Below are positions 55,011 to 63,590 of a stretch of 64,000 nt of DNA, one piece after another. The position numbers and the translations under genes were made by a program. How positions within the stretch are numbered: position 1 is the first letter of the stretch; the number at the start of each line of letters is the position of its first letter. This stretch comes from Aegicerativicinus sediminis (GTDB lineage: Bacteria > Bacteroidota > Bacteroidia > Flavobacteriales > Flavobacteriaceae). Location of the stretch: positions 3,094,001 through 3,158,000 of the forward strand of contig NZ_CP064295.1 in assembly GCF_015476115.1 (NCBI RefSeq), written 5' to 3'. The notes below the pieces were generated by a model, which was given only the letters and a program-made list of their open reading frames with translations, was not told the origin of the DNA and made no database searches.

Positions 55011-55115
55011 GGAATAGCAAGGGAAATTGGGATTTTTGTTGATAACTTGGAGCATTTGTTGATAACAGTAGGCGTAGTATCGACGAAATACGCCAATTCC
55101 AACAGTAATAAGGGT

Positions 55116-56066
55116 TTAGAGCATTTTTGCGTCTTTGGAAAATGAAAAACCATTTAAAAAGGATTTTATATCCATTTTCCTTTTTCCTTGAAGCTGCAAT
55201 TCATTCACCAAAATAAAGCCATCCTTTGCGCTAACCTTCATGCTGTCTCCCTCAATAATTATAGTTCCAACAGGTTTAGGATGTTCAGTAGATTCAAAAT
55301 CAACATCGTACAATTTAACTAAGTATTCAGTATCGTTCGTAAGGAGCACAGACCATGCGGCAGGATATGGATTTAACCCCCTTATTTTATTAAATATAGA
55401 TTCAACTGGAAGAGACCAATCAATTTTAGTGTTTTCTTTAGTTAGCTTGTTGGCTGTTTTAAGCTGTTCACTTTCAGGTTGCTTTTCGGTTTTAATATTT
55501 CCGTTTTTAATAAGATCTACAGTTTCAATGACCAATTCGCCTCCTAGTTCCATCATTTTATCATGCAATTCACCAACCGTTGTAGTTTTGCCAATTTCGA
55601 TCGTTTTGCTTAAAATAATTTCACCAGTATCGATTTTATCGTCGATAAAGAATGTGGTCACACCAGATTTTTTTTCACCATTAATAATAGCCCAATGGAT
55701 TGGTGCTGCACCACGGTAATCTGGAAGCAGGGAGGCATGTAAATTAAATGTGCCAAACTTGGGCATCTGCCATACCGCTTTCGGTAACATTCTAAATGCA
55801 ACCACGACTTGCAGATTTGCATTTAACGACTTCAATTCTTCCAAAAACTGTTCAGATTTTAGGTTGGTTGGCTGCATTACATGTAAATTCTTTTCTATGG
55901 CATAATTTTTTACAGCCGATTGCTTAAGTTTTTGGCCTCTACCGGCAGGTCTATCTGGTGCGGTGATTACTCCAACTATATTATAATTGTTTTCAACTAA
56001 CTTTTTTAATGTGGCCACCGCGAAATCTGGGGTGCCCATAAATACGATACGTAGATCCTCGTGCAT
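55116..56066 (-). CDS. fmt: Methionyl-tRNA formyltransferase
   Basis: 316 residues. Formylates the initiator Met-tRNA using 10-formyltetrahydrofolate. N-terminal VFMGTPDFAVATLKKL, the AGRGQKLKQSAVK segment, the catalytic NLHASLLPDYRGAAPIHWAI, GVTTFFIDDKIDTGEI and the C-terminal tRNA-binding domain with RGLNPYPAAWSVL are all visible. Its start overlaps the recQ stop by one base in an ATGA arrangement, so it is probably translationally coupled to recQ. It is the last gene of a three-gene operon. Confidence 0.97.
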   Translation of the reverse strand: MHEDLRIVFMGTPDFAVATLKKLVENNYNIVGVITAPDRPAGRGQKLKQSAVKNYAIEKNLHVMQPTNLKSEQFLEELKSLNANLQVVVAFRMLPKAVWQMPKFGTFNLHASLLPDYRGAAPIHWAIINGEKKSGVTTFFIDDKIDTGEIILSKTIEIGKTTTVGELHDKMMELGGELVIETVDLIKNGNIKTEKQPESEQLKTANKLTKENTKIDWSLPVESIFNKIRGLNPYPAAWSVLLTNDTEYLVKLYDVDFESTEHPKPVGTIIIEGDSMKVSAKDGFILVNELQLQGKRKMDIKSFLNGFSFSKDAKML

Positions 56067-57973
56067 TACGAAAATTTGATTTTATATTGGTTATTATCTG
56101 TAATTTCAATTATGTCATCCTCTAGCATCCTTTTTAGGATTTCAATTAATACCTTTTGTTCTAACTTGGTTTTTTGCTGAATTAGACGACTTGTTAGCGG
56201 ACCGGATTCTAATATGGTGATAATAGTATTCCTTAATTGCCTGTAATCTAAACCCAGGGGTTTTGTAGTCTTTTCCAAACATACTGAACAAACACCACAA
56301 TTATTAGGTAATTCTTCTCCAAAATAAGATACCAAGGATCTCATTTTGCATTCATTGTTATCATAAAAGAAATGGATGACAGAATGAATATTGGATTCTT
56401 TGGTCGAATAATACTCTTTCAATTTAGAAGCAATTCTGTTTATGGTTGCATCATCCTCTCTGGGCTCTAAAAAAGTTACTTGGGTATCAGTTACAGAATT
56501 ATGAAAAACAATCAAACCATCTGTTTCCAACTTCTTTAATCGATTAACTATTTCACTTTCTGGTATACTGGTTTTTTGAGCTAACAATTCAAGATTTATT
56601 GGCAATTCATGCTCGAATATTCCTCCATAGGTTCTTAAAATTGTTTGTACCAAACCTTGCATACTTTTATTGTTTTCAAGGTATTTGAAAATTTCCTGGG
56701 TACTGGTTTCAAATTTGAGGGTTGTTTTATACTTAAAATTTTGGGCAAGTTCAATTACACTATTACGATCTAATAATTCTAAGGCATTATAAGCCATTAA
56801 GGTATTAAAGCCATAAACATTGCAAAACTTCTTAAAATTTAAAGGGAATATGTCATTTGTTCCTTCGCCGTATGGGATTTGAAGAAAGCTACTAAGTTTG
56901 CGATAAATCAGTTTTAAATCTTTTACGGTTGGAAGGTTAGCCAAAAACTGTTCGATTAACCTAGATTTATCATGTTGGTCTAATAAAATTAATGCTTTGG
57001 ATGCCTTTCCATCCCTTCCGGCACGCCCAATTTCTTGATAATAACTTTCTAAACTTTCAGGTAAGGAATAGTGGATTATCAATCGTACGTCTTTCTTGTC
57101 TATTCCCATTCCAAAGGCAGTGGTTGCTACCATAACTTGACATTGGTTAGATTTCCAGGATTCTAATCGCTCAGCTTTTTGATCATTACTTAATCCGCCA
57201 TGGAAAAAAGATGATTTGATATTATTCTTTATTAAATATTCTGAGACCTTTTCAGATTCATTTCTACTCCTGACGTAAATTATGCAGGATTCGGAAACGG
57301 TACTAACCTCATGGAGAATTTGGTAAAGTTTATCCTCAGTTTGCTTAACTGAAATGGCTAGGTTGTCTCGATGAAAGGTGCCTTTAAAAATATCTCTTGA
57401 TTCAATTTTTAAATAATTGCAAATTTCCTCGACTACTTTCGGTTTGGCCGTTGCAGTTAGAGCAATTATTGGCACATTGGGTTTAAGATCACGGATTTCT
57501 TGTAATTCCAAATAAGCTGGTCTAAAATCATGGCCCCATTGCGAAATACAATGCGCTTCATCTATAGCAATAAAGTTAATATCCATCTGGGCAATTCGTT
57601 CTTTAACCAAACTTTGCTGAAATCGCTCTGGAGATAGATAAAGAAATTTATAATTACCATAAACAGCATTATCCAGTAATTCATTTAGCCGGTTATAATG
57701 TATATTACCGCCTAGCCCAATAGCTTTAATTCCCTGCTCTTTCAAACGGTTTATTTGGTCGTTCATTAAGGCTATAAGTGGGGTAATTACCAAGCAAATT
57801 CCATCTGTTACCAATGAAGGAATTTGGTAACAAAGAGACTTTCCTCCACCAGTTGGTAATAGAACGAGAGCATCATTCATATCTAATACATGCTGGATTA
57901 TTTCCTTCTGATGTGGATTGAATTGGTTGTAACCCCAATAGTGCTGTAATATTTCGAAAGGTGATTTAGTCAT
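56066..57973 (-). CDS. recQ: RecQ-family ATP-dependent DNA helicase
   Basis: 635 residues. Walker A is LLPTGGGKSLCYQIP (38-52), the DEAH box is in AIDEAHCISQWGHDFRP, and motifs IV-VI include YVRSRNESEKV, ATTAFGMGIDKKDVR and QEIGRAGRDG. The zinc-binding Cys residues (CKMRSLVSYFG, CGVCSVC) are present, followed by a winged-helix RQC-type region (residues about 540-635). There is no clear HRDC domain at the C-terminus. It unwinds forks and recombination intermediates. It overlaps the upstream ATPase gene by 8 bp and fmt by 1 bp. Confidence 0.96.
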   Translation of the reverse strand: MTKSPFEILQHYWGYNQFNPHQKEIIQHVLDMNDALVLLPTGGGKSLCYQIPSLVTDGICLVITPLIALMNDQINRLKEQGIKAIGLGGNIHYNRLNELLDNAVYGNYKFLYLSPERFQQSLVKERIAQMDINFIAIDEAHCISQWGHDFRPAYLELQEIRDLKPNVPIIALTATAKPKVVEEICNYLKIESRDIFKGTFHRDNLAISVKQTEDKLYQILHEVSTVSESCIIYVRSRNESEKVSEYLIKNNIKSSFFHGGLSNDQKAERLESWKSNQCQVMVATTAFGMGIDKKDVRLIIHYSLPESLESYYQEIGRAGRDGKASKALILLDQHDKSRLIEQFLANLPTVKDLKLIYRKLSSFLQIPYGEGTNDIFPLNFKKFCNVYGFNTLMAYNALELLDRNSVIELAQNFKYKTTLKFETSTQEIFKYLENNKSMQGLVQTILRTYGGIFEHELPINLELLAQKTSIPESEIVNRLKKLETDGLIVFHNSVTDTQVTFLEPREDDATINRIASKLKEYYSTKESNIHSVIHFFYDNNECKMRSLVSYFGEELPNNCGVCSVCLEKTTKPLGLDYRQLRNTIITILESGPLTSRLIQQKTKLEQKVLIEILKRMLEDDIIEITDNNQYKIKFS

Positions 57974-58574
57974 TCTCTTTTAACACATCAAGAATGAAAT
58001 CTGCTCGGTGTACGATGCTTCCAAATGGAACTTCATGAAGTTGATAATCAAATTTAGAGTAGGTTTCCAGCAGGTTTTCATGAATTAATTTTGCCTGATC
58101 GAAATTTTCATATCGTTCACTATCACTTTCAAAAATTGATGCCCAAGGCGGCAATACAAAAACATGGTCGTAGCTGTGTAATTTAGATGCCTGCTTGAAA
58201 AAATCGGGATAAGGAACATTGATATAATGCATGTAAGCTAAAATGTCGGGTATTCCACGATCGATAAAAATAAGTGGATCCGGAAAAGATGATGCTTCTT
58301 CAAATTGGGCTATCCTTCCTTCTAATAACCTTCGACTAAATTCTACAGGATCGGTTAAAAATAGTTGTTCCGTTCCATCTTTTCTGGCATCTAGGGTCAC
58401 TTGTCTAGAAATTTCTTCAAGACAGGTGTAGCCTTGGTTTTTTAATTCATTGATAACAGAGGTTTTTCCTGTACCTGGCCCTCCGGTTATGACAATTTTT
58501 CTTGATTTCAAAATGGCAAGATTTTCGCTATAAAAGTCGTAATTAAACGAATAAATAAAAAATGCAAAGTTCAA
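57966..58574 (-). CDS. AAA_28-like P-loop ATPase (start uncertain)
   Basis: Up to 202 residues. The P-loop GGPGTGKT (31-38) follows the strand RKIVIT; the Walker B-like IFIDRGIPDILAY and the sensor segment VFVLPPWASIFESD fit the AAA_28 family of predicted ATPases or nucleotide kinases. The ATG at 58574 lies close to the divergent DUF493 promoter and gives an unusual aromatic lead; a TTG at 58511 starts LKSRKIVITGG and may be the real start. It is the first gene of the operon with recQ and fmt, overlapping recQ by 8 bp. Substrate unknown. Confidence 0.85.
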   Translation of the reverse strand: MNFAFFIYSFNYDFYSENLAILKSRKIVITGGPGTGKTSVINELKNQGYTCLEEISRQVTLDARKDGTEQLFLTDPVEFSRRLLEGRIAQFEEASSFPDPLIFIDRGIPDILAYMHYINVPYPDFFKQASKLHSYDHVFVLPPWASIFESDSERYENFDQAKLIHENLLETYSKFDYQLHEVPFGSIVHRADFILDVLKEND

Positions 58575-58576
58575 TG

Positions 58577-58584
58577 TATCTTTG
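58577..58584 (+). promoter_or_regulatory. Candidate -7 box for the DUF493 gene
   Basis: TATCTTTG matches TAnnTTTG and is 18 nt before the ATG at 58603. No TTG at the expected -33 position, so the call rests on the -7 box alone. Confidence 0.4.
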
Positions 58585-58602
58585 CGAAGAAAGGAATTAA
58601 AA

Positions 58603-58896
58603 ATGGCGTTAAGTAAAGAACAAGAAGAATTTTACAATAAATTAAGATCACAATTATTTGAAACGGCGAGCTGGCCGAGTGAATATTTATACAAGTTTAT
58701 TGTGCCTTCAGATAAAAATAAAATAAAACAGATTGAGGATTTGTTCGACAATTTAGGTGCGGTAATTAAAACCACTGAGTCTAAAAATGGAAAGTATACT
58801 AGCGTTTCCATAAATGTAAACATGAAAAATCCTGATGCTGTTATTGAAAAATATCAGGAAATTGGTGAAAAGGTTGAGGGCGTAATTTCTCTCTAA
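58603..58896 (+). CDS. DUF493 (YbeD-like) family protein
   Basis: 97 residues from the ATG at 58603 (MALSKEQEEFYNKLRSQLFE); the in-frame ATG at 58582 lies inside the predicted -7 box. The family strands WPSEYLYKFIVPSDKNKIKQ and YTSVSINVNMKNPDAVIEKY are present, an ACT-like fold. YbeD homologs are small cytoplasmic proteins of unknown function found next to lipoate genes in proteobacteria, a context not seen here. The gene is divergent from the ATPase-recQ-fmt operon. Confidence 0.88.
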   Translation: MALSKEQEEFYNKLRSQLFETASWPSEYLYKFIVPSDKNKIKQIEDLFDNLGAVIKTTESKNGKYTSVSINVNMKNPDAVIEKYQEIGEKVEGVISL

Positions 58897-58984
58897 TTTT
58901 CTGTCTTCTTGTCCTATTTTTTGTATTTTGCAAGCATGCAAATGAGCTTCATTTAGAATAATTAATCACAGACATTTTACGATT

Positions 58985-59617
58985 TTGACTAACGAATTAG
59001 AATATAATACAGAGCGGGAGCATCTTATCATACCAGAGTATGGTCGACACCTTCAAAAGATGGTGAATTATGCAAAGGATCTTCCGACAAAGGAGGAAAG
59101 AAATAAGGTGGCGAAGGCAATTATCTCTGTAATGGGAAATCTTCAACCACATTTAAGGGATGTGCCAGATTTTCAACATAAACTTTGGGATCAACTTTAT
59201 ATCATATCGAATTTTGAATTAGATGCAGATTCACCATATGAAATTCCCTCTAAAGAAGAATTGATGTCTCGTCCAGAGCCTTTAAAATATCCACAAAACC
59301 ATCCCAAATACCGGTTTTATGGTAACAACATTAAAACTATGATAGATGTTGCTAATACATGGGAAGACGGCGATATGAAGGATGCCTTAATTTATACAAT
59401 TGCCAATCACATGAAAAAATGTTTCCTCAATTGGAATAAAGATACCGTTGAGGATGATGTCATTTTTGGCCATTTAAAGGAACTTTCTGGAGGAAAAATT
59501 AGATTGAGTGAAAGCGATGAGGATCTTACGGATGCTTCAAGCTTAATGAGAGGCAAAAAGAAACATTCCAAAGGTCACCACAAGAAGAAATCTAACCGAG
59601 GTCGTAAACGTTACTAA
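58985..59617 (+). CDS. DUF4290 family protein (TTG start)
   Basis: 210 residues from a TTG at 58985 (MTNELEYNTEREHLIIPEYG), which matches the N-terminus expected for this Bacteroidota family; no ATG is available before residue 26. The conserved core HLQKMVNYAKDLPTKEERNK and DVPDFQHKLWDQLYIISNFE is present, and the C-terminus is a basic Lys/His-rich tail (MRGKKKHSKGHHKKKSNRGR). Function unknown. It is 9 bp before murA and is usually linked to it in this phylum. Confidence 0.88.
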   Translation: MTNELEYNTEREHLIIPEYGRHLQKMVNYAKDLPTKEERNKVAKAIISVMGNLQPHLRDVPDFQHKLWDQLYIISNFELDADSPYEIPSKEELMSRPEPLKYPQNHPKYRFYGNNIKTMIDVANTWEDGDMKDALIYTIANHMKKCFLNWNKDTVEDDVIFGHLKELSGGKIRLSESDEDLTDASSLMRGKKKHSKGHHKKKSNRGRKRY

Positions 59618-59626
59618 CCTAATTTC

Positions 59627-60934
59627 ATGTCTACATTTGTTATTGAAGGGGGACAACCTTTAAAAGGTAGTATTAAACCCCAAGGCGCAAAGAACGAAGC
59701 CCTTCAAATACTTTGTGCAGTTTTGCTTACTAAAGAAAAAATTGTCATTAATAATATTCCAGATATTGTTGATGTTAATAAATTGATTTCTCTTTTAGGT
59801 AAACTAGGGGTTAAAATTGAAAAGTTAAGTCAAGGCTCTTATTCGTTTCAAGCCGATGATATTAAACTTTCTTACTTAGAATCTCCTGAATTTAAGGAAG
59901 ACGGGAAGGGATTACGAGGAAGTATTATGATAGTAGGCCCTCTTTTGGCACGTTTTGGTAAGGGATATATTCCAAAACCAGGAGGTGATAAGATAGGAAG
60001 ACGGCGGTTGGATACGCATTTTGAAGGTTTTATAAACTTAGGTGCAAAATTCAGATACCGGAAAGAAGACCAATTTTATGGGGTTGAAGCTGATAGATTA
60101 AAAGGTGCTTACATGCTCTTAGATGAAGCCTCCGTAACCGGTACTGCGAACATTGTAATGGCTGCAGTTTTGGCTGAAGGAACAACTACCATTTATAATG
60201 CTGCTTGCGAACCATATCTCCAACAATTATGCAAAATGCTGAATAGGATGGGAGCTAAGATTAGCGGTATTGGTTCTAATCTTCTAAAAATAGAAGGTGT
60301 AGATGAGCTTCATGGTACAGAACATACAATGTTACCAGATATGATTGAAATTGGTAGTTGGATTGGGCTTGCCGCAATGACGCGTAGTGAACTTACCATT
60401 TCCAATGTAAGTTGGGATGATTTAGGACTTATTCCTAATGTTTTCAGAAAACTAGGGATTACCGTTGAAAAGGATGGAGATAATATTCATATTCCTAAAC
60501 ACAATGATGGTTATGAGATACAAAATTATATTGACGGTTCAATTTTAACCATTGCAGATGCGCCATGGCCTGGATTTACCCCTGATCTACTTAGTATAAT
60601 TTTGGTTGTGGCAACGCAAGCTAGAGGTAGTGTGTTAGTGCACCAAAAAATGTTCGAGAGTCGATTGTTTTTCGTTGATAAATTAATAGACATGGGAGCT
60701 AAAATCATACTGTGTGATCCCCATAGGGCAACAGTAATTGGTCATGATTTTAAGTCTACATTGAAGGCTACTACAATGACCTCACCTGATATCAGGGCAG
60801 GGGTTTCACTTTTAATTGCAGCTCTTTCCGCTAAAGGCACCTCTACGATTCACAATATTGAACAAATAGATCGTGGTTATGAAAGGATTGACGAACGCCT
60901 TAAAGCCATCGGAGCAAAGATCCAACGTGTTTAA
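59627..60934 (+). CDS. murA: UDP-N-acetylglucosamine 1-carboxyvinyltransferase (MurA), Cys-to-Asp active site
   Basis: 435 residues. Transfers enolpyruvate from PEP to UDP-GlcNAc, the first committed step of peptidoglycan synthesis. Visible are KPQGAKNEALQILCAVL with the substrate Lys22-Asn23, RGSIMIVGPLLARFG, RRRLDTHFEGFINLGAK and the C-terminal DIRAGVSLLIAAL. The loop that normally carries the catalytic Cys115 of the E. coli enzyme reads PKPGGDKIGRRRLD, with Asp121 in its place. Mycobacterium and Chlamydia MurA have the same change and are fosfomycin-resistant. It is the second gene after DUF4290. Confidence 0.97.
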   Translation: MSTFVIEGGQPLKGSIKPQGAKNEALQILCAVLLTKEKIVINNIPDIVDVNKLISLLGKLGVKIEKLSQGSYSFQADDIKLSYLESPEFKEDGKGLRGSIMIVGPLLARFGKGYIPKPGGDKIGRRRLDTHFEGFINLGAKFRYRKEDQFYGVEADRLKGAYMLLDEASVTGTANIVMAAVLAEGTTTIYNAACEPYLQQLCKMLNRMGAKISGIGSNLLKIEGVDELHGTEHTMLPDMIEIGSWIGLAAMTRSELTISNVSWDDLGLIPNVFRKLGITVEKDGDNIHIPKHNDGYEIQNYIDGSILTIADAPWPGFTPDLLSIILVVATQARGSVLVHQKMFESRLFFVDKLIDMGAKIILCDPHRATVIGHDFKSTLKATTMTSPDIRAGVSLLIAALSAKGTSTIHNIEQIDRGYERIDERLKAIGAKIQRV

Positions 60935-60939
60935 TAATT

Positions 60940-61659
60940 TTAGTTAGCAGGATATTTTTTCAGCTCGTTGTCAATTAAATTGGTAAGGTTATTTATTTCT
61001 GTCAATGCTAAATTATAGACGGCATTTTTTCCTTTGGTTAAAAAAATACTTTCAATAAATATATTTTGTAATTCTACTGAATAAAGTTTGTCTGGCTTTA
61101 CAATTTGAAGATTGGAATAATTTATAACCCCTCTTAATTCAGGGGATAATTCTTTCATTATTATTTCCCAATGGATATCCTCCAATTTATTCATATAGCT
61201 GTAAGTAGATTGAAGCTTTTGGAGTTTGTTTTGAATTTCGGTGTTTTCAATTAATTTAAAATCCCCACTGTTTACCAAGGTCTCGAACACATTCCCATTT
61301 CCATTAAAATCTGAATACTGAGATAGGTTCATGGCCATTATTGCTAGGGTATCTGCATTTTTAAAGTTTTTAGAAGAAATCAGATGATTGGCAAATTCAT
61401 ATTGATTACCATAAAACTCATTTTTGTTTTTAACTACTTTTATTTCTTCAAGATTCTGGGATATTTGGTCTTTAATGTTTTTATAGATTTCAATTTCCTC
61501 TTGTTTCTTAACCTTTTGTGTGTTCCAGTTATTGATTTTAAGCGCAATCAATATTCCAATCACAACCAAAATTATCTCACCGATAGCATAAAATACATAT
61601 TTCTTAATCTTATTTTGAAAGATATATTTAAAGCGTATAGATTTAAATATTTTCGGCAT
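60940..61659 (-). CDS. DUF6090 family membrane protein
   Basis: 239 residues. A short basic N-terminus is followed by one membrane segment at about residues 23-41 (AIGEIILVVIGILIALKI) and the motif NNWNTQKVKKQEE, which together are the hallmark of DUF6090 in flavobacteria. The rest is a long helical periplasmic domain (coiled-coil-like between about 45 and 90). Function unknown; such genes often occur in several copies in a genome. It is convergent with murA, 5 bp away. Confidence 0.85.
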   Translation of the reverse strand: MPKIFKSIRFKYIFQNKIKKYVFYAIGEIILVVIGILIALKINNWNTQKVKKQEEIEIYKNIKDQISQNLEEIKVVKNKNEFYGNQYEFANHLISSKNFKNADTLAIMAMNLSQYSDFNGNGNVFETLVNSGDFKLIENTEIQNKLQKLQSTYSYMNKLEDIHWEIIMKELSPELRGVINYSNLQIVKPDKLYSVELQNIFIESIFLTKGKNAVYNLALTEINNLTNLIDNELKKYPAN

Positions 61660-61742
61660 GATTCCCGAATTTATAATCTCTTCCCAGTAAATTTTTGGGA
61701 GATATAAACCTTGTAGATTATTTTTTTAGGCTTGAGGGGGAA

Positions 61743-61928
61743 TTAAAAATTGATTGTTTTTTTCCCTGAAATAATCGCAGTAATCAATAATCCCAATCCT
61801 AAACCTGCTATGATTGATCCAACAAAATATAGAGCGGAAGTTTGCAAGAATACGAATCCAATTCCTAAACCTAAAAGAAGACCACCGCCTATCGCCCAAG
61901 TACTTTTATCTCTATATAACTGTGACAT
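61743..61928 (-). CDS. Small two-helix membrane protein, hypothetical
   Basis: 61 residues. A polar N-terminus (MSQLYRDKSTWAIGG) is followed by two glycine-rich membrane segments, at about 13-30 and 34-54, and a basic tail GKKTINF. The Gly-rich helix pairs (GGGLLLGLGIGFVFL and GSIIAGLGLGLLI) suggest close helix packing. No family is recognised. The gap to the DUF6090 gene is 83 bp and no strong terminator is seen, so co-transcription is possible. Confidence 0.6.
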   Translation of the reverse strand: MSQLYRDKSTWAIGGGLLLGLGIGFVFLQTSALYFVGSIIAGLGLGLLITAIISGKKTINF

Positions 61929-62027
61929 AATAAGGATTTTATATTGTAAAAATAAGACAACCTATTTTTCAATATTATGATTTAAGTCAAGGTTTTAAGG
62001 TTTAAAGCATTGGGCCATTACTAAATA

Positions 62028-62053
62028 AGCCCCGATAAATCGAGGCTTTTATT
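62028..62053. terminator. Possible hairpin terminator after the M20 gene
   Basis: AAGCCCCG and CGAGGCTT arms pair with one G-T contact across a six-base loop. A T-rich tract follows on the plus strand and a weaker one on the minus strand, where the M20 gene ends one base away. Confidence 0.5.
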
Positions 62054-63496
62054 TTATTTACTACTGTTTGGAATTGGTGGAGGGCCATCAGGTATTATCG
62101 GTTCATATACTGTGTCTCCTTTTCGCATTTTAAATTCATCCTTCATTTTTTGGATTAAATCTGGATTTTCATACAAATCCGCCATTGTCATAGCCATTGC
62201 TTTTGCTGCGTAAATCATTCCTTTATGACCTATACTCATACCTCCGCATGCCACCACGGCCCAAGAATGCCATGGTGTGTTTTTTGGTGCAACGGTAACG
62301 CTAAGATTAATATTGGGTACATTCCAGCTAACATCTGCAACATCTGTAGAGCCTCCAGGTGGATTTTCTGCTGTTTCTCTTAGGGGTTTTATCGCACTGT
62401 CAAAACCGATTTGTGGTTTCTCTGTTGCCTCTTGGATTTTTTTCGCAAATGCAATTTCCTCCTCAGTGTAAGTAATAGGTCCCAACAATTCTAAATTCGA
62501 TTGCATTATTTTTTCTCCTTCCCGATTGACGAGCATTTCCCAGCAACCTGATATTAACGAGAATTTGGACTCAACATTTGCCATAATTGCAGCCCCTTCA
62601 GCCATTTTCTTAACTCGCTCAAATACAGGCATCATACCAGAACGCTTGGCATCTCTTACCCGAACCCAGATTCTTGCATAATCTGGGACAACATTTACAA
62701 CCTTGCCAGCTTCTTGTATATCATAATGCATTCTAACGGTTGGTTGGACATGTTCTCGGTAATAATTAATCCCAGCTGCATAAAGTTCTAAGGCATCACC
62801 AGCAGAGCGGCCATTCCATGGATCTGCGGCTGCATGGGCGGCTTGACCATAAAATTCTACTATAAAATCCACCAGGGCTTGGGAACTTTGGGCATCGGCC
62901 TCTGTTTTATCACCGGGATGCCAGCTAATATTTACATCAACATCGTCCCATAAACCAGCCTCGACCATCCATAGTTTACCGAAAAACTTTTCTTCACTGG
63001 GTGTTCCGAAAAATTTAACCGTTCCTTTAAAGGACCCCTTTTCAATTTGTTCTTTTATAGCAATTGCCGCACCTAAACTCGCTGCACCGAACAGATTGTG
63101 GCCACAACCATGCCCCGGTTCTCCATCGGCAACAGGATTTTTTGTTGGTACTGTTTTTTGGGATAAGCCTGGCAGGGCATCAAATTCTCCCAGAATTCCT
63201 ATAACTGGTTTTCCAGATCCATAAGTTGCAACAAATGCAGTAGGTTCGTTGGCAACGCCACGTTCTACCTTAAACCCTTGAGACTTGGCATAGTCGGAAA
63301 GTATTTTAGATGATTGGTTTTCTTCAAAAGCTGTTTCGGCAAGAGACCAGATTTCATCACTTATGTTGATTAATTTCGATTTATGATTTTCAACCGAAGC
63401 AATAACCGATTTTTTGGAATTGTTTATTTTTTTGGTTTGTGCAAAAGAAAGGCACCCCATTAAAAATAGGGAAGCGGTAATGGTTAATAATTTCAT
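62054..63496 (-). CDS. Exported M20-family amidohydrolase (AbgB-like)
   Basis: 480 residues with a signal peptide (1-19, ending LSFAQ). The M20 zinc-site pattern is present: GILGEFDALPGLSQ, GHGCGHNLFGAASLGAAIAI, the Glu-Glu segment FFGTPSEEKFFGKLW and IWVRVRDAKRSGM in the lid. It resembles the p-aminobenzoyl-glutamate hydrolase subunit AbgB and indole-acetyl-amino-acid hydrolases, but this copy is exported and so probably acts on extracellular peptides or amino-acid amides. The exact substrate is unknown. It sits 94 bp from the photolyase fragment on the same strand. Confidence 0.93.
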   Translation of the reverse strand: MKLLTITASLFLMGCLSFAQTKKINNSKKSVIASVENHKSKLINISDEIWSLAETAFEENQSSKILSDYAKSQGFKVERGVANEPTAFVATYGSGKPVIGILGEFDALPGLSQKTVPTKNPVADGEPGHGCGHNLFGAASLGAAIAIKEQIEKGSFKGTVKFFGTPSEEKFFGKLWMVEAGLWDDVDVNISWHPGDKTEADAQSSQALVDFIVEFYGQAAHAAADPWNGRSAGDALELYAAGINYYREHVQPTVRMHYDIQEAGKVVNVVPDYARIWVRVRDAKRSGMMPVFERVKKMAEGAAIMANVESKFSLISGCWEMLVNREGEKIMQSNLELLGPITYTEEEIAFAKKIQEATEKPQIGFDSAIKPLRETAENPPGGSTDVADVSWNVPNINLSVTVAPKNTPWHSWAVVACGGMSIGHKGMIYAAKAMAMTMADLYENPDLIQKMKDEFKMRKGDTVYEPIIPDGPPPIPNSSK

Positions 63497-63590
63497 CTAT
63501 GAGGTGTTTAATACTCTAAATATAGAGGAATAAAACCAAATTTTAAACATTCGATATTTATGGGTGCTTTTTCCTCTAGGTAGAAAAGGT

